Part shown: positions 22,608 to 35,800 of the stretch, piece by piece
How positions within the stretch are numbered: position 1 is the stretch's first letter
Layout of the letters: every line of letters begins with the position of its first letter
Assembly (NCBI GenBank): GCA_023053545.1
Contig: JAKZAN010000005.1
Location: 5,084,001-5,148,000, forward strand
Length of the DNA: 64,000 nucleotides
From: Lepidurus packardi
Taxonomy: Eukaryota > Arthropoda > Branchiopoda > Notostraca > Triopsidae
Direction: 5' to 3'
Made by a program: the position numbers and the translations under genes
The notes under the pieces: generated by a model
What the model was told of the DNA's origin: nothing
Database searches by the model: none
The model's input: only the letters and a program-made list of their open reading frames with translations

Positions 22608-23829
22608 AACACCACAGATATATATATATATATATATCAAAAAGTCGCTGTCTGTTTTGCTTGGTGTTGCTCTCTGATATTAATTCGGTCATTTGGTGTA
22701 ATGCCGAACGAATTGGTGGATAAAACTGCCGCCAGCAATTTAAGGCAACGATTTTGTAGTTTGCATAACCTGCCTTGTTTTTATTCTTAAAAAATAAAAA
22801 TCTTTTAACTCTTAATAAAAATTTGCCTTTAACTCGAGCTGTTAATCGTGAAACATTTTTCCATCTTATCTGCTTCAACCGATTATTGATTTAGATACCA
22901 AGGCTGAAATCTGTGGTCATATCCGTACAATCTTGAAACTTTGAAAACTACAAATAATATTTGCAGTTTTACAGTTTACCTTCCTGTCAAGAAAACGAGT
23001 GGTATATTTAAAATACGGGAATGTAAATACAGTGTAGAAAAGCACTTTGTTGTCATTGTTAACATTAGGAAACGTTAAACCAACACGGCTTTATTAAACC
23101 AACACCATCTTTTTGCGAAAGACTTGAACCACTTCGACGTTTAACCCGTAGGATTTCACTTTATCAAACACTTGCCAGGTGAAGAACTGGCTGAAGGCAT
23201 TGTAAATAGTCCTTTTAAAAGCGTCAACGGAAGTGATGTTTCAGCAGTAGGCATTTATTTGCCTTCGATGAAATCTATAAGTGTAACATTCTAAAGGCTT
23301 TTCAGCGTGTAGCGAAGAACTTTTGACGTTTTTTTCTATAATTGTCAGTTCCATCTGATTGATTCGTTTTGTATGAGAATCTGGAATTCGGTAGAAATAC
23401 CGTCAGCAATTATTCAAGTTTCTCTTCTTCGACCGCGAGGGAGTGTCTGCAATGCGCCCGTATACATTTTTCACCTCGATAGTTATGTAGGAGCAAATTT
23501 TTTCATTATTCTTCCGCGTCTACTGACTTCTAAACTATAATACCGTTGTCTTCACCAATTAAATGATTGCTTTAGACAAAACTACAGTCTCTAGCTAAGT
23601 CTTCTTGAGCAATCTTTGAGCTATATCTTGAAATGTACCTTCATTAGCGATCACAGTGAAAAAAATGTGCCATATATGTTGTTGATAAAGGCGATAATTT
23701 TGTTGTTCATGAGGAGATGTCTTTCAAATAGTTATGTAAATAGGCCAATTGTTTATAGTTCGCCTTCATAGTTTTTATTTTCGACGAAAAGAAATTATAC
23801 AAGTCTGGAGAGTGACGTGAAAACGAGTG
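22608..23829. other. 3' region of MIEN1-like gene; SECIS expected here
   Basis: 1,222 bases between the MIEN1-like stop and the dpr stop on the other strand. A (TA)n run of about 18 bases lies at 22619-22636. The best hairpin I see is at 22702-22747 (TGCC, AATTGGTGG, loop ATAAAACTG, CCGCCAGCAATT, GGCA), with an A-rich apical loop but without the AUGA and GA quartet of a standard SECIS. Another stem pairs AACACCA (near 22608) with TGGTGTT (near 22660), but it also lacks a correct core. Confidence 0.35.
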
Positions 23830-26800
23830 TTAGACACACATTTCGCGAATGATGAGAATAGGCCACACAATAACGATTAAAAACGGCTTAAAAAAGGCGC
23901 AATATGGCCCTGTACTGCGTTGCACGGCTGCGGGCTGCTCCCCTGAAAAACCAACAAGAAACTCGCAAATGAAATTTTCCCCATTTTCTTCCTCGATAAG
24001 AGAAATTACTTTCTTTTTTATATACCTTTTAAAACATGCAGTCGGAGTGACGCTTTTGGCGCGTGTGCAGGTTGACATGTATAAACCCCAGTATCAGCTA
24101 ATTCCGCATGATTCATGGATAGCAGGCTCCACGTAACATCTTCTGAAGCATGGTAATATCGATGTTCGTTTTTCCGTTGCCCAAAGTCAATAACCTGTGA
24201 GACACCGAGAAAAAAAAAATAAAAAAACACAAACAAACTTTTTTTTAAGGGATTCGTGTTCCTTTTTTCCGTAATTCCTCTTCTTAACCTTTAAAAAAGC
24301 GGTTATTCACATTCAAGCTACAACGTGGCCTAATAAATCTAAACATATCACTGATCTTTGCACAAGTTTTTGGCCCAGTAATCAGTTTGCTCTGACAAGT
24401 AATATTTTTTCTTGTCAAACGGCTCCAATTTCTCACGTTAACGTACCCAAAAATGGGTTAGCGAGCCTTGCAAAACGGCTATATCCTCTTTTCATGCAAA
24501 TTTCAACACAAAAACGTCCGCCAAGAGAATCTAATGATCCTGCAAATTGCTAAACGTACACCGATAAGAACTGTAAATGAGGTGAACGGGAGCATTAAAG
24601 CATACTAAATGAGCGATAGGACCACATTTTCAAATAATGAATATAATTATTCTAAAGATCGTGCCAAACCATTACTGCTTTACATTTTAGTTCTCCTTCG
24701 TTTTTTCTTACCTGACTGTTGTGGTACCAGAAAAAGAACGCTGGTTGACCTCCAGAATCTCTCACCACGCAGGTAATGTTCACAGCACTGCCCTCTTGAA
24801 CATGAAGATCGGATTCTCCTAGTATTTCACTCCTCGGTTCTAAAAGAGAATTGACAAGAAGCATAACATTAAAAGTGAAAGATGACAACTAATAATCATA
24901 TTTCCCTTATTTAAAAAATACGCCGCAGATGAAGCATCCTCCTTTTAAACTGATGTGAACCTCCAAAATGTAAAATTCAAGTCTTATTTATTTTTTTCTC
25001 CCCTTGGTATGCTTTTCAAATAAAACTAGAATATTTTTTTAACCTTTTAGTGTCCCTTGCAAGAAAATTCACCCGTTTGTAGACTGAATGTATAGAAGCT
25101 GCTATTTTCCCTAGCTGAATAGCTTTGGGACTAGCTCAAGGAAAGACAAACCTGTCATTTGTATTCTTGGCGTGTGGAAGTTTGTCTGTCCACGTCAGCT
25201 GTTCGAGCTCAGCTATTTCCGTTTTTAATAATTTCCGCCTGATACTAAATAATTTATAGGAACACACTATGCCCCGATATGGGTATTTCCAGCAATCTAT
25301 GTTTATTTATTTTTATTTTTGGTGAGATGGGAAACGACGAAAGACAAGACCCGAGACACATCACAGATTAAGAGAAAGGAGCGAGAGAGGCTTCTTCGTC
25401 TGGGTCGATGAAGCGAAACTTTGCTCCAATCCCATAACTTTTCATTTACCACAGGCTTTTCATACTCGAGAGGAGAAGCTAAAAACAGCTCTGCGTTGCC
25501 CTCTAGATCCCATTTACAGTAAATCAACATGAATATAAATCGATGCTTGAGGACCCCCTTTCCCCACCATTTCAAATCTCCGTAGAAACTGGGTATAATA
25601 AGGGAGAGAACATGTAATCCGTAAGATGGAAAGGTAAATAAAGGAAAACTACTCAATGCTTTAAGCTACACAGCGATGTATAAACATGTAGTGTTATTTT
25701 AGAATACATCTACAGGCTTGGTAGATCTCAAACATTTTGTTATTAAAGCGAATTATAGTCTTGACACCGAACGCAGAAGCAGGGACGCTTAGCGCCGAAA
25801 CTTTTACTCCAGTTTTAATAACTTGCTTGTTATAGTTATTACAATATAAGTTTTAAGTTGTCCTTAAAAAGGCTGCTTATGGGAGTTATTACGCAACCTC
25901 TAAAAGACTATGCGCGCACTACCTTATTTTGTTGACGATATTCCTGTAATATTTGGCAAAAATTTAAACATGAGAGTAAATTGTGGTGAAAAGAAAGCAT
26001 ACGCTACATAGATAATACGAGCACGTTTTTCTTACAAATATTAGCTTGATTCCCAAGTATTGTAGCTGAATCAAGCTATGATCACATCCTAATGGGACTT
26101 GGGAAGCCCCGTAGCTCTGAAGACTCGTCTATCGTGGTGCATTATAATACCATAACTCGAAGGGCTTTTCATTAGAAAAACGGTTATTTTTACCCTTTAG
26201 AACTTTTTCAGAAAAACTTCGTCTTATTCACGACCGTGGAACTGTTGAATAAAGTTTCCGTGGAATACGAATTATACACGACCGTGGAACTGTTGAACAA
26301 ATGGTAACTGTTAAATAAAGTGTCCGTTTATCCCGAACAGTTTATAATTATTAGCTTGTCTAGAATTATAGGTATAATTTTCTTGCAATACTAAAATAAA
26401 AAACGCCGGATAAAAGTTAGCACAATTTAGTGTTTATAAAGTCTCTCATCACAAAATGAGCCCCGCAGGCGCCTCAAGGGGAAACGCCATCAATTTGTAA
26501 TCCGCGACAACAAAAGTAAAATCCCATAAGATCATTAAGGCTCCTGAATCTAACGTTCAGTCGGCACGAATCTCTTTCTGGAAAGATCTTTTCTCTTTTA
26601 AAAAGATTTATACTTCCTAGCCTTAAACTAAGGAAACCCACATCAAAGCGACGTGCTTACCAACGACTTGTAAAGTGACAAAGAAACTCCTCGTCGGCTG
26701 CGTCCCAATTTGGCATTCGTACAAGCCTGAATCGTTCAACATGGCCGATTTGAGGAGTAATGTCCACTCGCCGGTATGGCGTTGATGATGGGCAGTGAAC

Positions 26801-29800
26801 CGCGAATCGGTCGTGTAGGTGTAGCGCCCCACTGTCAAAATATGGACGTCACGGTGACGAACCCAAGATACCTGTAAACATGTTTACAAGATTTTATTAG
26901 CTACGAAGAAGAACTGTGACTAAGTTAAGAAAATTGTATTTCGTGTGATACCGTCTTGTTACGTAAACTACGTGGTTTGCACGTCATATACGCTGTAGTT
27001 CCTACGGCAGCGCGCACTATTGCTGCACTGGGCTCGAAATCCGCTTCTGTCTTGTTGGCTTGTAACGAGGCATTTGTACTTGTCTTATCCACGGGAGACA
27101 CATTTCTCCAGAGGTCTTTGTCTTCCCAGGCGCTTACTAGGAATAAAAAAATTAAAACAGTGCTTATTATTAAACGAATGAATCAAAGAAAGAGAACTAT
27201 GGTAAAAAGAAAGGAACCTTTGTATCCAATAGTAATATAGCGCCTTTATACTTCTGCCTATGCTAGGTTCTTGTTCCTTTGCTATTTATATGACGGACTG
27301 ACATGTCATGGAGAGAGAAATTACGGTGACAGCTTATAAAGAAGGATGTCGGTGTTCCATTTCAAAAGCGGACAATGTAGAAAGGTGATGGATACCTGAC
27401 ATGCCAGAAAGCAATTATATAGGGAAATAACTTGGAGATAACGCCATTTGTGTGATTTCATGCAACCTTTTTTAATAGGGCCGTAATAAGAGTAGATAGT
27501 ACTATTTACTTTGTGGCCGTCGGTTGGTCTTTACTATAAGAGACTTTGGAGTAATAAATACATAAACAAAATCTTGTTTCCCTGTTTACAATTTTGACAG
27601 CATCTCCAATTCTGTGACAGTAAGCGTTCAATTCTTGTAGACTAGCGAATCGACCAGCGAATTAAGAACGCGAATCTCCCAGCCAGCAAGATGTAGCTGA
27701 CTTAATTCAGCTTTATTTTAAGCTCTTGTAAATGGTGCTACAAACGTTAAGAGCTCACGCACGCATAAATTTATCAGTGATTGACACTAATCAAGTTAAG
27801 TGTATTAAACCCGTTTTGATTAGTGTTTTCAGACGGATGTGTAGATCCAAAGAGTCGACTGATGCTTGAACCATTTGCTCATTTCAACGTCACCTACAAT
27901 GTATATACCAAAAGCCGGTCTACTCGATTGACTTGCAACAAGTAGGTTCAGTCATGTTTTCTACTGCCTTAGGCGCTACTGTCGCTGTAGGACCTGTCAG
28001 CATATAAGAAGTACAAATAGGGTCGTGTCAGGGGCAAAGTATATAGGGACTACCTCCCTGATCTCTGCTGAAAGGCAAAGCCATCCATCAAAGTTCGATT
28101 CCACAGAAATAAAACCAACACATCCGTCTTCTAGGTGTAAACCCACTAATCTTCAGCCTACACTTGCTTTCAGCACTGCGTGGTTATATGCTAGTACCTT
28201 TCATTCCATTTTCCTCTATAAAATATCCCACAATTTTAATTAATGGTAAAGTATACGTGTTTTCTTTATGCCAGTAACAATTGCTAGTAAGATTACAGTA
28301 CACATTTATATTCGACTTCCAGGTTGCATTGGTCGGTTATAGATAGTAGCAGGATCGACACCTTTAGCCTGTCAATAGGTTAAGAATAAATAAGTTTGGT
28401 AAACGATAGTGCCGTTTACAACCGTCTGACTATTATGGCACGCTAAGTGTGAGATATTCCGTGTCGTAATTTCTAGGAATATTACCGGAGAAGCGCCAAT
28501 GCCTAATAGCTGCAGTATTAAACCTTGCACTTTAAACCTTTTCCCCAACGTGACATATACGGCTCATTAACGCGTCAGTAGCTCTGGGAGGAGCAGAAAT
28601 ACAATTATATTAGCCCCAAACGCGCTGTGTCTCCCATAATTCCACTCGCTTTTGCGTAGTTTTCCTCTGCGTTGCCCCTCTAACCAAATTAAACCTGTTC
28701 ATTGTGCCCTTTTCGTGTCCAATAAATTACCCCAATTAATGTACAATTTTACCCTTTCCCGGGAAAGTTGTAAAAACTAGCTTCGAGTCAAAGTTTGGGT
28801 ATTTGCAGAACCCCTAAAGTCCGTATATGGTTTCATCGTCAGTTTCATTAGAATAGCATTAACTTAAATTGAGTTTATTTTCGCTGTGATTTATAATTCC
28901 CTGTGATTACTATAATGACCAACAATGAAAGAGAGCTCCGCAGTACTGAATATACTGGCTCCACAAACTCTAACTCTATTTCCGCTCCATTAAACCCCAG
29001 GTATGAGCTTATTTACCTCCATTTTGGTCAATTTTCTTTGCTAATGCTCCGGAATTACTGTATAGCCTTGAGTAGTACTGCGCGGGATGAATGACTGTGT
29101 AGTACGGAAATAAAGACAAATTTGCCCTGTCCGTTCTGTATAACGTTTGGGTCCCCCGTTTTACATCCATAGATCATTTGGTAAATGAGTTAAGCTAAGA
29201 ACTAAATTGCTGCCTGTATTGCGCTTGTACCAACAAGACAAAAAAGGAGGTCCGAACTTCGCTGTCCATTTTCGTGCTAAATTTTTTATTTTCTAAAGTA
29301 AGTATACTGAACCAAGACGTATTGTCGCAAAAAACTTAGGAATGCATGAATGTATAAATAAAAAAAAACTCACGATTTTCAAAGCAAATGTCAAGAATAC
29401 ATTTTCATACTTTAATCCTAATTTATGTGGAAACATCATATGGAAAAAAATATTTCGAAAATTGCAAAAAGCTTGCAAAGGTTAAGGATGCACTTACAAA
29501 GCTATTTTTGGGTCATGTTTTTTTCCATACAACTTACCACATTTTATTTCCGAACGAAAGCACAAATAAAGCTCCATAAAGACGTCACTGACCATATTTA
29601 TTGAACCATTTTCGTCCTGTTAATACGCCAAGAGACGTTATTTTCCATATATAATTTTACTGAATTTTGTGGATTTAGGTAGCATAAATTTATTTGTCCA
29701 CTGTACCCAGCAAATGCAAAATTGCGGAAGTTAAAAACTTCTACAATTCATTTGGGAAATCGGTTGAAGCCCGGACTATTTGCGATGATCCTGTAGCTAT

Positions 29801-32800
29801 GTGAAGGAAAATAATGTTCACTGAGAGCAGCACACCCTGGAGTGCAATTTGTTTTCGCTTATGTTTATTGAGAATTTCTAGCTTTGGTCCTGTGGCTTCA
29901 GACGAACTGTCGGAGCATATTTGGAGTGCTCTTACTCATAAAGTTTTACCTTATTTTTTTTTTTTTTCCTTTTTGCCCACAAGTACGAAAACACCTAAAC
30001 CGCCTCGCCCCTCCCCCAAAAAGGAGAAGCAATCCTTGATCATTCCTTGAATAAACTAGGCTACTGTAGGTAAGTACTTGAGTATTGACCTCCACTTCCC
30101 AGTATATCAACGTAGGCGTGGTCTACTGGTACCCTGTGTACGTCATACGTCTAAGGAAGCTCCTCCTGTAAGGTTTTCAACCACTTAGTATCAATATGCA
30201 GTAACATGACCCTCAACCCCTTCCGTTTCTCTTTTGGCCTAAGGCCACAAATCCTTTTTGGCCCTCTCAAAGGACTACGGTGTTTTAGGATTCTTTTTAC
30301 CTGTCTTTTAGGGTCGTTTTACCTGTTCCACGCTGGGTGAAAGAGGGTCAGCACGAGTAGTAAGGAATGATACGACTTCCTGTTACTCATTATTCTATTA
30401 CGTACCACAGATGACAGCAGCGTAATTTTTTAGGTCTTTGCTACTTTGTTCCGGGAGACTAAATCGAAGAAGCGGAACGAAACGAGATTAGATGGTGAAG
30501 AACACGTCTTTTGAAAATTAAGGTGCCAAAATTCCGTGTCAGTTGTGCTTATCCTAGCGTAAGTCATTCGATTGTCGAAGGGTATAAAGTTTTTTCTTTG
30601 TAAATCAAATTAAAGAAACTATCCTTCGGGCAGGCAGGGGCAAGGGTAAAAGCATCCCCTAGCTTTTACAACTGGAGCTAGATTGGCCTGAATGCCAAGG
30701 TTAACGTTAGCGCGCGGAGATGCGACAAGGAAATTTCTTGGAAAACGTTTACAAATTGAACCCTTTGCTTCCATAAGTAAGCGTGTGCACCAGACGAAGG
30801 CTAATTTTATAGCATGGAACTCAGTGTGTGTTAATTCACTGAACCGAAAACAACATTCGGTCTTGATCGTATATACTTTTAAAGCAGATCTCGTGCAGTT
30901 TGTCGGAAAGGGGTGGAGCTTCCGGTTCACATAAAAATGTATATCTCGATGGCTTTCAAAGACCGGTGTAGGCAAGTTGGCGCCAGAAGATTCCTCTCAA
31001 TATGATCTATTCGCCATATAAATATAAGAGATTATTTTTCTTTTCTTTCTCTATGTGACTTGGCACCATATTTTGAATGTCAAAACGTGCCTGAGCAGAA
31101 AGTACGTGTTCCAGTAATTAGCTCTCAGATACCTGCGTGACATCCAAGTTCCGAAGGGAGTGAACACAGAGGGGACAAAAGCCTCCTGGTGTATAAGCCA
31201 GCTACAGGTTGCGAAATGTGCCGGTACAGTGTTTGTGACAGATTCAAAACATAGCGTGTCGCCCCCACAAATGCATACAAACCGTCCAACTGTGTTTATT
31301 TATCTGTGAAACTCCGTTTCGCCCTTAAACGCACCCTACACAATTCTGCAAGGAAAGTTAGTGTCGTTAATGTGCCCCGCCAGGGACGAAACATTGGGAA
31401 ATTAGCTGTAATCATTCTAAATGACAGCTACGGTCCTAATCGACACCCTTTTTAGTGTATTGATCGTAGCCACATCGCAGCTCATTTTTACATCCAAACA
31501 GGCTGAGTAAAGTTATGATGTACACGTGTATGTTCCTTGGTCGTGCGATCATTCCTATAAAAGCAAGCCCTTCACCATAACGATTAAGAGGTTCCTCTGT
31601 CTGACGTGACATGATCAATCCTAACGTTCACAGCACTCTAATCGATAACTTGAAGCATCGTAAAAGAGAAAAAGGGCACAATGCTAAGGAGAAAGGAAAG
31701 GGGGTGGGGGGGGTGGGGGGGGTAATACAATACAGTCTGCATTTTTTTTTTTTTGCTTTTTTACCGGAGTACGAGGTACACGTTAGCTAAATGAGAATAA
31801 TACAACCCGTACAGTAATTCACTACCGCATAAAAAGCAACCGGTTAGACTGTTTACGGGGAGTTCCCCTACGGTACCGGCAACAGCAGCGGCAGCAAGCC
31901 GGAGTTGTGCGGCACCCAGAGCTGTACCACCACAACGTTCGTTGGGGATATTTCTTTTTTTAACCCCGTCAGGCGACAGGAAAAGCCAGCCGGCGTTACG
32001 CTACGAATACTGGGCACGGATACACGAGTCGCTGGGCAACTTTTATTCCCGCTAAGGGGCTAGAAAGCAAACCGGAGTAAGGCTACGAGTCCGGGCTAAG
32101 GAAACTGGTTTGATCGATATTTGGTTCGCCCGTCATCTTACAAAAGAACAAGCCGGAGTAACGCTATGGAAGCCGGGTTGACTAGACTACTTTTTGAGAA
32201 ATATATATGTTATATATAGATGTAGATATTTTTTTTATTTATCTCCATAGTAACCTGCTGTTACAAGTGTCCCGCTTTTTTGCGTCTAAGCGACGACAGC
32301 AAGAGAGTTAGGTGGTTGGATGTAAGGGGAGCGTTATACACGCGAAAGCTTCGTCTCCTTGGAATTTCATTCTTGGTGATTTCTCATCCATGATTTTGAA
32401 GCTAGAATGGTGCTAGAGACAATAGCTTTTACTATTGTTATTCCTAACGTTCTACTGGCCAAAATGCGCTTCGCTTGCTTTCACCTCTGTTCCGTGAAGC
32501 CATCCAAAACAGCGACGACGAGAATTTGCCTTTCAACACAAAGGGACACAAACAGCGTTTAAAGGCGCCATTGTTCTCCTGCACTGTTCGCTTAACGGTT
32601 TCTGATAAAATGGAAATGCGAGGGATATAATCTCAGCCCTCTAAAAAGCACCCTATAGAGAGACCACTGTGGTGAACCAAACGGAAACTGGGAATGCATT
32701 ATGGGCACTATTTCTCGAGGGTCGTTAGCGATATCAATTTGTCTTACGCTTATGGGCTAGAAGGATTAGCTACCGCTTGTATGAAAAGGGGGGTGCTTTT

Positions 32801-35800
32801 GCCCTAGCTAGACCTTTGAAATGGGCAATATAAATGCCTAACCCATCACTTCCATTTCCCTAACCTGTTGCAATAAAACTACTAATTTCTGTGCCAAACA
32901 GGGATTTTTTTAGCACCGTATGTAGAGTATATAGGATCGTAATTACAGTAATTAGTGCATATTTTCAGCAAGGAAAGTAATAAGGAAATGCAACGAACGA
33001 GTGACCTAGCCTTGCCTTAATTCACGAACCATTTTTTGTTTACAAGCAACAAAATCTTAGTCCCTCCTCCAGCAACCCGTTCCTGCTTGTAGTATATTTA
33101 GTTTAGCATCTGAGGACATGATTTGCTTTTAAACTTTAAGGAATGGTTTTCGTGATATTGTAGCAATAAATTAGCTAAATATTCCAATCACAGAATGTAA
33201 TCAAATAAATTGATCACTATAATTTTTATTGGAGTCTTCTTTTTATATTAAAACTTGAATTGAACCCATCTTATATACGACTTCCATCTGTGGACGTATT
33301 CCATTGCCTATTTAAAAAATAATTAAAACTTTAGAACTGACAGGAAGTAAATAAGAACATACGAACGTTGACGAAGGCTAATTTATGAATTAAAAAGGGA
33401 AGGGATTCACGGACACAAATCAGTTTTGAAACCTGTCGCTTTGTCCAGAAAGATCATTTCTCACAGGGACTTTGCCTACTCTTTTTTTCCCAATGAAAAC
33501 TCGATCCGAAAAAAAAAGTGAATGACATAAGGTATACAACCGCTACATCGATTTGGACCCCACACACATTTGTACAGCCGCCCACCGTAAACTAACCAAA
33601 GTTGTATTTTCTCTCTCTGTCTCTAGTTTCGCCCTCGAGTGCTTTCTTAACCAGGAGTACTTTTTCTCTATTTCTTTCTGTTGTTTTACAAAAAAAAAAA
33701 AATAAGACAAAGAATTAGTCTAGACTCTACGATTCAAACAAGCTGGCCGAGTTAAAATGTGCAGCTTGTCAGAAATTAAAGCATAAATATCTCGCTTTTG
33801 TCTGTGTGAGTGTTTGGTATATAATAAAAGCGATAAAAACCAAAGAAACGATCCACACATATACACTATTCCAAGCAGAAAATCTCATTTTCCCCACAAA
33901 AGAACTCTTCCTTTTCGAGGCCCCTAGGCTCAAGTCAAATTAGCAAGTATCCTGAAAGAAAATAGAGAATAGAATCAAAACGGTGGGAGCGGAAAACTGA
34001 TGTTTTTCAGGCTAACTCTACTTCTAAATGTACAAAAGTAATGCATATGGTTCCCTGTACATTTTCTGTGAAGTTTAACTGAAGACTAAGGAAAGGAAAG
34101 AAACGCTTTTTAAAGTTTCTTGAAGGACTCGAAAGGTCTTGTGAAACTCCAAAAATGTTCCCTTTGACTGTTTTTCCTCACAGTTGCACGGGCAACACCT
34201 AACAAGATGTCGTCTAATGAAGTGAGGGTGTGGTTAAAGAACGCCGTTCTCATTCTTTGACGCTGCTGCTGTTAGCAGCATACGAGTTTGGATGAACATA
34301 TCGATTCACAAGACTGGTGCTGAGGATGACTTTCCTTACGTATAAGCAACAATGTGACATGCTGAATCTTTTATGATTAATCCGTAAACCGTAAAACGAA
34401 GTCTCAACTTCCTTCCACAGAAATGATTAAAAACATTCCATTCCCCCGAAAGTTTAAATTGTTTACAGCTTCCTTACACAGACGCATACTAGCGGTATAC
34501 ATGTCAATATGAAACTTCGTGAAAGATAGTAAAACCTATAAGTTGCAATAAATAACACATTCCTTCTATTTATTCTTTAATAATTCAGCTTTATGAATGT
34601 AGTTCTTAGAAACTTGTACAGAGATTGAGACAACGTTTTATTAACATTCCAATATTCGTCCAATCAAAAGCGACTTTTGGAACCCATGTGAAAGTAGAAA
34701 ATCCTGCAAATCGGATTTGTACACATATCCCGCGCTGAAGGAAGTTTATTATGCTTTTCTTTAGCAGTAATTTTAAATCAAAAATAGTTTGAAACGTTTC
34801 CGTTTCAGATATAAGTTTGTGATGAGTTAAACGAACTGCAACTGTCAATTTCTTTTTGGGGTTTAATAGCTCCCTAACCAGAAGATCACTTGAAAAAACG
34901 CCTTAACGACCCTTGACAGTACCGAGATTTCCTCTAAAGATCAGAAGTCATGAATAATCCAATGGAAAAGAAGCTTTCACGAGCTTTCTAGGAGGGGAGA
35001 ATAGGGCGACAGCTATAGCGAGAACAATATCGGATGTTAATTAATGAGGCGGGGCTATGGTCCCTGGGCTGAAGGGGCGGGTGTACCGTTTAACATTCTA
35101 AATAGTAAATCGCGAACCGCTTTGTAAATGGTTGGAAATCGTGAAAAAGTTACCGATGCTCTTGCCTTTTTTCTGGCTTTTCTAGTATTTTGTTGACAGT
35201 TTTCTTTCTGCGTTTACACTTGTTGTCTGTCAAAAGATATTGCGTAATACTTAAGGGGCAAAGAGGCTCTCGTAAGCATAAAGCTTGTCTTGGAATAAGT
35301 AATATACGTGTGTGTCCAATTTCATGCATCTTAAATGTTTGCCATTTTTGTGTTCTCGAGTTTCCTTAGAAGCAAAAGACTTTGCCTTGAATTTAAGGGT
35401 AAGCAAGGAGAGAACCTAGAGACGGTCGATAGTCGACACAGCGGACGTACGAGAAAACATAAACAGGCCAGTGAAAGACGTGCAGGAGCGAGCTGAACCC
35501 CCTCAGCCCATCAGGGGGCGGGTTTACTCGGTAACGAAATTCGAGAGCGTCGTAAACCTGAACGAAGACTATCATACTTCGAAATCTCGCTATATTTCAC
35601 CACCTGTGTGTATACAACGTGCCCCATCACCTTTTGTAATCTCCTAACAATAAATTCCTCTTTCTCAACACAAATGCGCATAGGGAACTACAGTTTACTG
35701 TGTCTATGTACACAATTTATATTAGCGTATAAAGTAATATAAATTGTCTGACTTCAGGATCCCTACGTTCATCTTCAGTGTTCTCTAAGCTATGAATTTT

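Noticed and set aside
24026-24236. Reading dpr exon 5 upstream as a short gene start (MFVFFYFFF)
   Set aside because: The hydrophobic start is the polypyrimidine tract of the splice acceptor read as protein; the real exon begins at 24194.
26956-27240. 94-codon plus-strand frame
   Set aside because: It lies antisense over dpr exon 2, whose minus-strand frame fits the Ig1 domain and splice phases.
30619-30975. 118-codon minus-strand frame in dpr intron 1
   Set aside because: No recognisable domain, and in a long intron such a frame is expected occasionally by chance. No splice signals support it.
31699-31722. G-rich tract as an origin or telomere signal
   Set aside because: The G runs are irregular and do not match TTAGG; only G-quadruplex potential can be supported.
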